Assembly: GCF_051020985.1 (NCBI RefSeq)
Contig: NC_135006.1
Coordinates: 18,307,501-18,371,500 of the forward strand
DNA length: 64,000 nt
Source of the DNA: Nomia melanderi
Taxonomy: Eukaryota; Arthropoda; Insecta; Hymenoptera; Halictidae
Direction: 5' to 3'
Shown piece by piece: positions 58,965 through 64,000 of the stretch (position 1 is the stretch's first letter; every line of letters begins with the position of its first letter). The notes under the pieces were generated by a model. The model had not been told where the DNA came from and ran no database searches. It saw only the letters and a list, made by a program, of their open reading frames with translations. The position numbers were made by a program, and so were the translations under genes.

Positions 58965-59883
58965 TAGTAATCGTCGTCTCGGCAAACGATACTCATCTTT
59001 TATCATTCCTCTGATATGGAACTTCCGGTTGAAGAGATCTCCGAAGGATCCGTGGAACGAGCTACTTCCTCGTCCCTCTCTTCTGTTCCAGTTCCACGCG
59101 ACAAACAGTCCGATTCAAACGAATTTAACACGTTCACGTCAGCGTGTAACACCGGTGGTTCACATTTTAATGTCGCAGCAGACGCATATATAGCATCGAA
59201 TATGTAATCGAATAAATGAGTTTAGTCAAATTGCTGGATATAAAAAATTGTCACGTATTTGAGAATGAATTTACTTATCGGTAATTTCGTGAATGTTAAG
59301 AATATTGCTGGCATATGGGCAAACACGTGAATTACAGTGCCGACGTCGATACGTTAACCTTTCAACCGCGCGTTCTCCGAACGTGAACGTTCGCGAAAAC
59401 GCGACTAGAGGGGAATTGAATTAATTGGAATGTTAGTTGAGCATCGTATGCAACGATACGCTTCAATATTCAATTACATTAAATGGAATAATGGATTCTA
59501 TTCAATATCGCAACCCGAACCAATCAAATTTCCTCATCAGCACTGCAATGTTTTATTTCTCCCGAATTCAATAACCAATAACACAAACGAGAAGTTGAGA
59601 AAAATGACAAAATCTGTGGACCATAGGAAAAAGCAATTATTGCAAACTCTCTGCTCCTTTTCTGGGTTTCAAAGACAAGCGTGCGCGTCGGCTCGCGTCC
59701 GCGGGTAAAATGTGCATGAAGTTCGAAAAGTATCCTCGTACAGGTAGAAACGATACCGCTGAAACGACAAGAGGGTGAAATTTTCGAATGAAAATGCACG
59801 TGGAGCGGAATGACGAAAAAAAAGAAGTGGAAGAAGAATCAGAGAAAGAAAGAAAGAACAAATGATAGACGAAAAGAGAGGGG

Positions 59884-59914
<31 letters not shown>

Positions 59915-62900
59915 TGAGACTGCGTTAGGGGTTCAACACGATGCATTCTGTGAAAGAAGAGCGATGCAGCTCGTCCCTGTGGCGTGCAAGCGATCCGATT
60001 CACGTGGATCTCGAGCGAAACTTTCGTTCGAGCAGGCTCGTCCTCGAGATCGAGGTCCCTTGTGAGCTGTGTTCTTTTTTCTTTTGTGAGTGGTGGGTGA
60101 ATGTTTTGTGCAGATAGAAAGAGAGAGAAGATGGAGTGATAGAAGACAGAAGAAAGAGAGAGAGAGAGATGAGAGATAGAAAGATAGAGAGATAGAGAGA
60201 GGAGAAATGATACAGGCGAATACGCGAGAGCACGATGCACCTGGATGGAAGGGAAAAGTGTTTCAGGACAGGCAAACACACACAGACAGCCAGGCAGCCA
60301 GGCAGCCAAGGCAGGTAGACAGCAAAGTTCGCGAGCAAATACATTTCCATTGGTTTTTCTTTCCTTTTTCGTTCACCGATCAACGTTATTCGTCGCTTTC
60401 GCGAGTTAACCGGTTTCACGCTGCGGATTATTCTGTGGGGAGACAAGGAAACGCGTCACGAGTGGAAACGGGAAAATCGTTTCAACCGTGCAGAGCTGGA
60501 AATTGCTTATTGTATAATCTTCCGGTGAACTTTGTGGGAACGATTTTCATTGTAACTAGGAATCGACGATAGAATTACTGAACGGTAAAATTGTTTATTC
60601 TTCGTCTATTTACGGAAACGATGAAAGCGCAGTGATTGCAATTTGAAAAGCAGGCCGTTTCCCGTTTAAATAAATAAAGTAAAGTCTATCGAATCAACGG
60701 AAGTGCTTCGATTCTGATAAAAATACGTAAAATTTGGATTTAAATAGTCTTTAAAGAGGGATACTTTAGAAAGACATGTACGCGTATCGATCGATCGGTG
60801 TGCATCGTCAGCGAGCTGCAAGGGCGAGAAGCATAGAAATACTTGAGCTCTCCGACGACGATAAAAGTGCAACCGTCGGTGTCAATTGAGTTATTCATTA
60901 GTCAAATCGGCTAACAAAAGGCTAGAGATTACATTAAATTCGATGGAAAACCACAGAACAAAAGGCAGAGAACAGGGTCGCAATAATATTGACCTCGATT
61001 CCCAAATCTAAATCTGAAATTTTCCTTTAACCGAATCCAATAACAGGTTTATTCGAAATTTAAAAGGTTAGCCGAAAAACGAAGTTGACCCGTTTGGCCG
61101 ACGAATGGCTCAATTAACGCCGAATGCCGATCGAACTCCGTTTCCAACTTTGCACCGAGAAAATCGCGATAGAACCGTCTGTAGGAGCCATTTCCGAGCG
61201 TGAAACGATTCTACTCGCGAAGAAGATCGAGGACAGTGTCGAAGCTTTGCTTCGCGAACTCTGCGAACGAATAGGCAGCGCGAACTTCTCCCAAGAAAAG
61301 CGTCGGTCGACGAGAAAACTGAATTCGAAGAAGGTGAAACGACGGACTATCGGTCCTCTTCCGTCCACGATCGGATAATCTGTTGTCCCTCGAACCGATA
61401 CACTGGCTGAGACGAAGAAAGCGTTGCAAGCTTCTTAAACTCCATTGAAACGATCGACTTCGTTCTGCTTCGGATTCGATGAGACGAAACAGATAGCATT
61501 TGCGTGCAACAATCTTATAATGCAAATCTTATTAATATAAATAAATTTAAATGATTTATAAATATTAAACGATATTAAACGATAAATAAATATTTCAGCA
61601 GTAACTGCCCGGTAGTTCCAGTGCTAAAGAACGCGTCGCAAAGTTCAATGATTTCCTCAAAGAATGAAAAAAAGAACATCGAAGCCAACATCGAAGTTCA
61701 AGGAAGACTGCCTGCAACAATGCGCTTATCTCATCCGGTGCATCGCGAGCACAGGGAACGGTCCGCGGACGAAATATCGGGCACGTTCCACTTGGGAGAA
61801 GTTCGACGGCAGGCAAGGCGATCGAGCGACCGAGCGCGTTAAGTAGTTCGAGTCAAGCAAGCGGACACACACGTGGCCACACACCGCGCACGTGGGAACA
61901 CGTGGAAACACGTACATACGCAAACCAGCGACAACGTACAACAACAGAATAAATATATATATATCAAGGATGTGCCCGGTTCAGCCAGCAAACACGGACA
62001 ATACAGCGTGTCCCCGAAATCATAATATAATCGGTCAAATAAACCATTGCGTACAAGACGCTAAACGAACGAACGTACAATAAAACTTTCTCGCAAGTGA
62101 TTTCGTTGCCGAAATAATCGAGTTTCAAATCCTAAAATCGCATCGATCGATTAACTGGTTCTTAGTCGATCAGCCGAATGAACTTTCGAATACGATTATT
62201 TAAAAAACGAATCCTCGTGGATAATAACTGTGATTCGAGCAGCGGCACGATTTCGGGGACACCCGGTACGCAAACGTATTATACACGGTTAAGAAAACAC
62301 ACTGGCAGCAGCGACAGATAGGTAAATCATTGCGGCGGCCATCGATACACACGTCGAGGTAAATTTACGCGTTGTCTCCTTCCCTTCACTTTTTTTTTCT
62401 CGATCGAGAGACACGGATCGTTCTCTCTCGTGGTAGCATCGTTGCTCCGTCGTCGTTTTTTTTTTCGTTCGCTTCTTTTTTTCCTGTTCTTTATTTTTTA
62501 CCTGTCTCGGTCAGCCTCTAACGATCGTTTCGCTCGGCGAGCCGAGCCGAATCGTTCCGACGTTCGCCTGGAAACGACTCGCGCGTCCGCGAGAAACAAC
62601 GCTGGGAAAGAAAGGGGATGTCGGGAAACCGAGGGGGTGCCACGGGGATCGTTAAATTCTTCCGACAAGCTCATCCGTTTGGTTTTCTCGAGCGTTCCTC
62701 TTAACACTTTACCCGCCGACGATCGATCAAAGAATTCAACCGGTTCCGGCTGAATTATAAGTTATAACGTGCGATGAAACGCAATTGCACGCGTTATACG
62801 CGATTCTGGAATAAAACTGAATTACTTTCCTTTGAACAATTTTCAATTGAACCGCGTCACTAGAGATGGAGATTAAAAAATTCAGCGAAATTTCATCGTT

Positions 62901-64000
62901 TCATAGTGCTTACGATTGTCTCGAAAATCGAAAGGAACCACTAAATCAAAATCAACGGTCGAGTAAAGTGTCAACTTGCTCGTTCAAGCGACGTATCTTC
63001 GAATCCTTCTTCGGATCGGCAACAGGACCAACGATCGGTCAAGAATTCGAAAAGCGAGGAGAACGGACCGAGTCGGTCAGACACGGGGCAAGGGAAACAG
63101 AAACGAGAAAACGGATAACGAGATACAGCCCGAGAAGCAGTCCGGCTTCGTTAACGACCCCGTTCAGCGGAGGACTCGTGGAAAGCCGTTGCTCGAGGCC
63201 GCGCATTACCATTCCTCGATCGATGATATCGGGTTGATGCAAAAGTTTCGCCGTTTTCTTCGGAACGTGCAAAAAGAAGAGTTCTCGGCCATTGGCTAAA
63301 CCGAAACCAAGCAAAAACGAAGAAAGAAGTGTCCTTCGCGCATGTTACAATCGTTTGAGAAATATCTTTTCGTTAACCACGCGCGAAATGACGTGAAAAT
63401 ATTTGCATGAACCCAATAGTCGCGGCCGAAACCAACAGAAAGAAAGAGAGAAAGAGACAGAGAGACAGACAGAGAGAAAGAGAGAGATAAATAGAGGGAG
63501 AGAAAGAGTGAGAGAAATGGAAATGGAGAGAAAAAGAAAGATCCACGCGACAGTGATCGATCTCCTCCATCTTTCCATCGAGATCGTAATATCTAGAGCG
63601 TTCTCACACCGACACTCCAAAGTAGCCAAAGTTCCATTCCACAGGCCCTGTGTTCTCCTGTGACGGTGCAAGTCGGTGGGATTGACCGTTGCTGAAAAAA
63701 AAATATCCTCCACCACTGGGCAGCATTACAACAGGTACACGTGTGTTTCGAATATTTGTTCGCTGTTCGTTTTCGTTCGACTTTTCGTTCCTCGTTCGTC
63801 CGTCCGTTCCGTTCGTTTCTACCGCAACCCCGGCACCGTACAGTCCGGCACCGTTCGTTCGGTTGGTTCCTTCCGTTTTTCCGACACCGACACTGAACGT
63901 CGACGGACACGGTTGTCGCGCGTTTTCGAGTCCGTGTTCGCGACGAGCCGACGAATCGGCGCACGGCTGAAAGAACGCTCGCCGACGCCTCCGGTGCTCG
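56240..64000 (-). other. SNAP-25 intron (upstream side), no further exon seen
   Basis: This stretch should lie inside the intron upstream of the first alternative exon. I searched by eye for the exon ending in the conserved CEE before SKEAG and did not find it. The region is microsatellite-rich: TAG/GTT triplets at about 57,160-57,390, TA at about 57,575-57,655, GA at about 58,725-58,960 and 59,878-59,906, and GA-rich sequence at about 60,115-60,205 and 63,435-63,540. An inverted-repeat element sits at 62,001-62,270. Confidence 0.55.
62001..62270. mobile_element. Inverted-repeat element, second copy of the family at 53.8 kb
   Basis: The left end contains GTGTCCCCGAAATC (62,008-62,021). The right end, in reverse complement, reads CGTACCGGGTGTCCCCGAAA followed by TCGTGCCGCT. 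The same core is found at both ends of the 53,811-54,020 element. The interiors of the two copies are not obviously alike, as is common for decayed non-autonomous elements. Confidence 0.6.

Larger units (their letters stand above)
35475..64000 (-). other. Snap25: SNAP-25 gene, 3' part, with alternative exons (gene span)
   Basis: This gene encodes SNAP-25, the Qb/Qc t-SNARE that pairs with syntaxin and synaptobrevin to drive vesicle fusion at the neuronal plasma membrane. Transcription runs from high to low coordinates. The exon that should end in the residues before SKEAG (N-terminus to about residue 45) was not found up to 64,000, so the 5' end is outside the window. Visible exons in transcript order: one of three 49-nt exons (56,191-56,239; 47,290-47,338; 43,399-43,447), then 40,207-40,324, then 39,314-39,587, then one of two last exons (37,313-37,375 or 35,475-35,537). 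Introns are about 8.9, 3.8, 3.1, 0.6, 1.9 and (to the distal last exon) 3.8 kb. Phases agree at every junction. The protein visible here, about 170 residues plus the missing start, fits the usual length of about 210. Confidence 0.95.

Noticed and set aside
58156..59006. Frames of 249 and 140 codons on the minus strand
   Set aside because: Leu/Ser/Phe-rich translation of GA/CT repeats within an intron.
60230..60330. Possible upstream SNAP-25 exon
   Set aside because: Searched for the conserved residues preceding SKEAG and for a matching donor; only CAGGCAGC repeats are present.
1..64000. CRISPR arrays, bacterial operons, tRNA or rRNA genes
   Set aside because: No spaced direct-repeat array, no Shine-Dalgarno-linked gene series, and no cloverleaf or conserved rRNA segment was recognised by eye.

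Overview
The window looks like animal nuclear DNA from an insect, most likely a hymenopteran (bee, ant or wasp). Three things point there: intron-split genes with GT..AG junctions whose proteins are typical of arthropod neurons and development; very abundant microsatellites (GA/CT, GT, TA, GTT, TAG) in non-coding DNA; and no visible CpG depletion. There is no bacterial, viral or organellar gene and no operon. The species cannot be fixed from the sequence.

Layout. About 1-20,600 holds no gene I can support: it is microsatellite-rich, with GC-rich blocks near 5.4-7.6 kb and 17.8-19.3 kb. On the minus strand, 20,690-22,387 is one intact 565-codon reading frame for a low-complexity (His, Gln, Ala, Ser) nuclear-type protein, tentatively a Corto-like chromatin factor. 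A GC-rich 2.2 kb spacer separates it from a divergently transcribed gene on the plus strand, 24,605-27,617: a four-exon, 655-residue tetraspanin of the peripherin/RDS-ROM type with an unusually long basic tail. From 27.6 to 35.4 kb is intergenic repeat-rich DNA.

The right half, from 35,475 to beyond 64,000, is the 3' part of SNAP-25 on the minus strand, the neuronal t-SNARE. Its first exons (N-terminus) lie outside the window. Two common exons (40,207-40,324 and 39,314-39,587) are preceded by three interchangeable 49-nt exons (56,191-56,239; 47,290-47,338; 43,399-43,447) and followed by two alternative last exons (37,313-37,375 and 35,475-35,537), all with matching phases and splice sites. 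Taken at face value the locus can encode 3 x 2 = 6 SNAP-25 proteins. They would differ in the first SNARE helix around its ionic-layer glutamine and in the last turns of the second SNARE helix. This is the most interesting system in the window. Vertebrates also vary SNAP-25 by exon duplication, but there it is the neighbouring 118-nt exon (5a/5b).

The SNAP-25 introns and flanks carry several short non-coding elements with terminal inverted repeats (MITE-like), including two copies of one family, and dense simple repeats.
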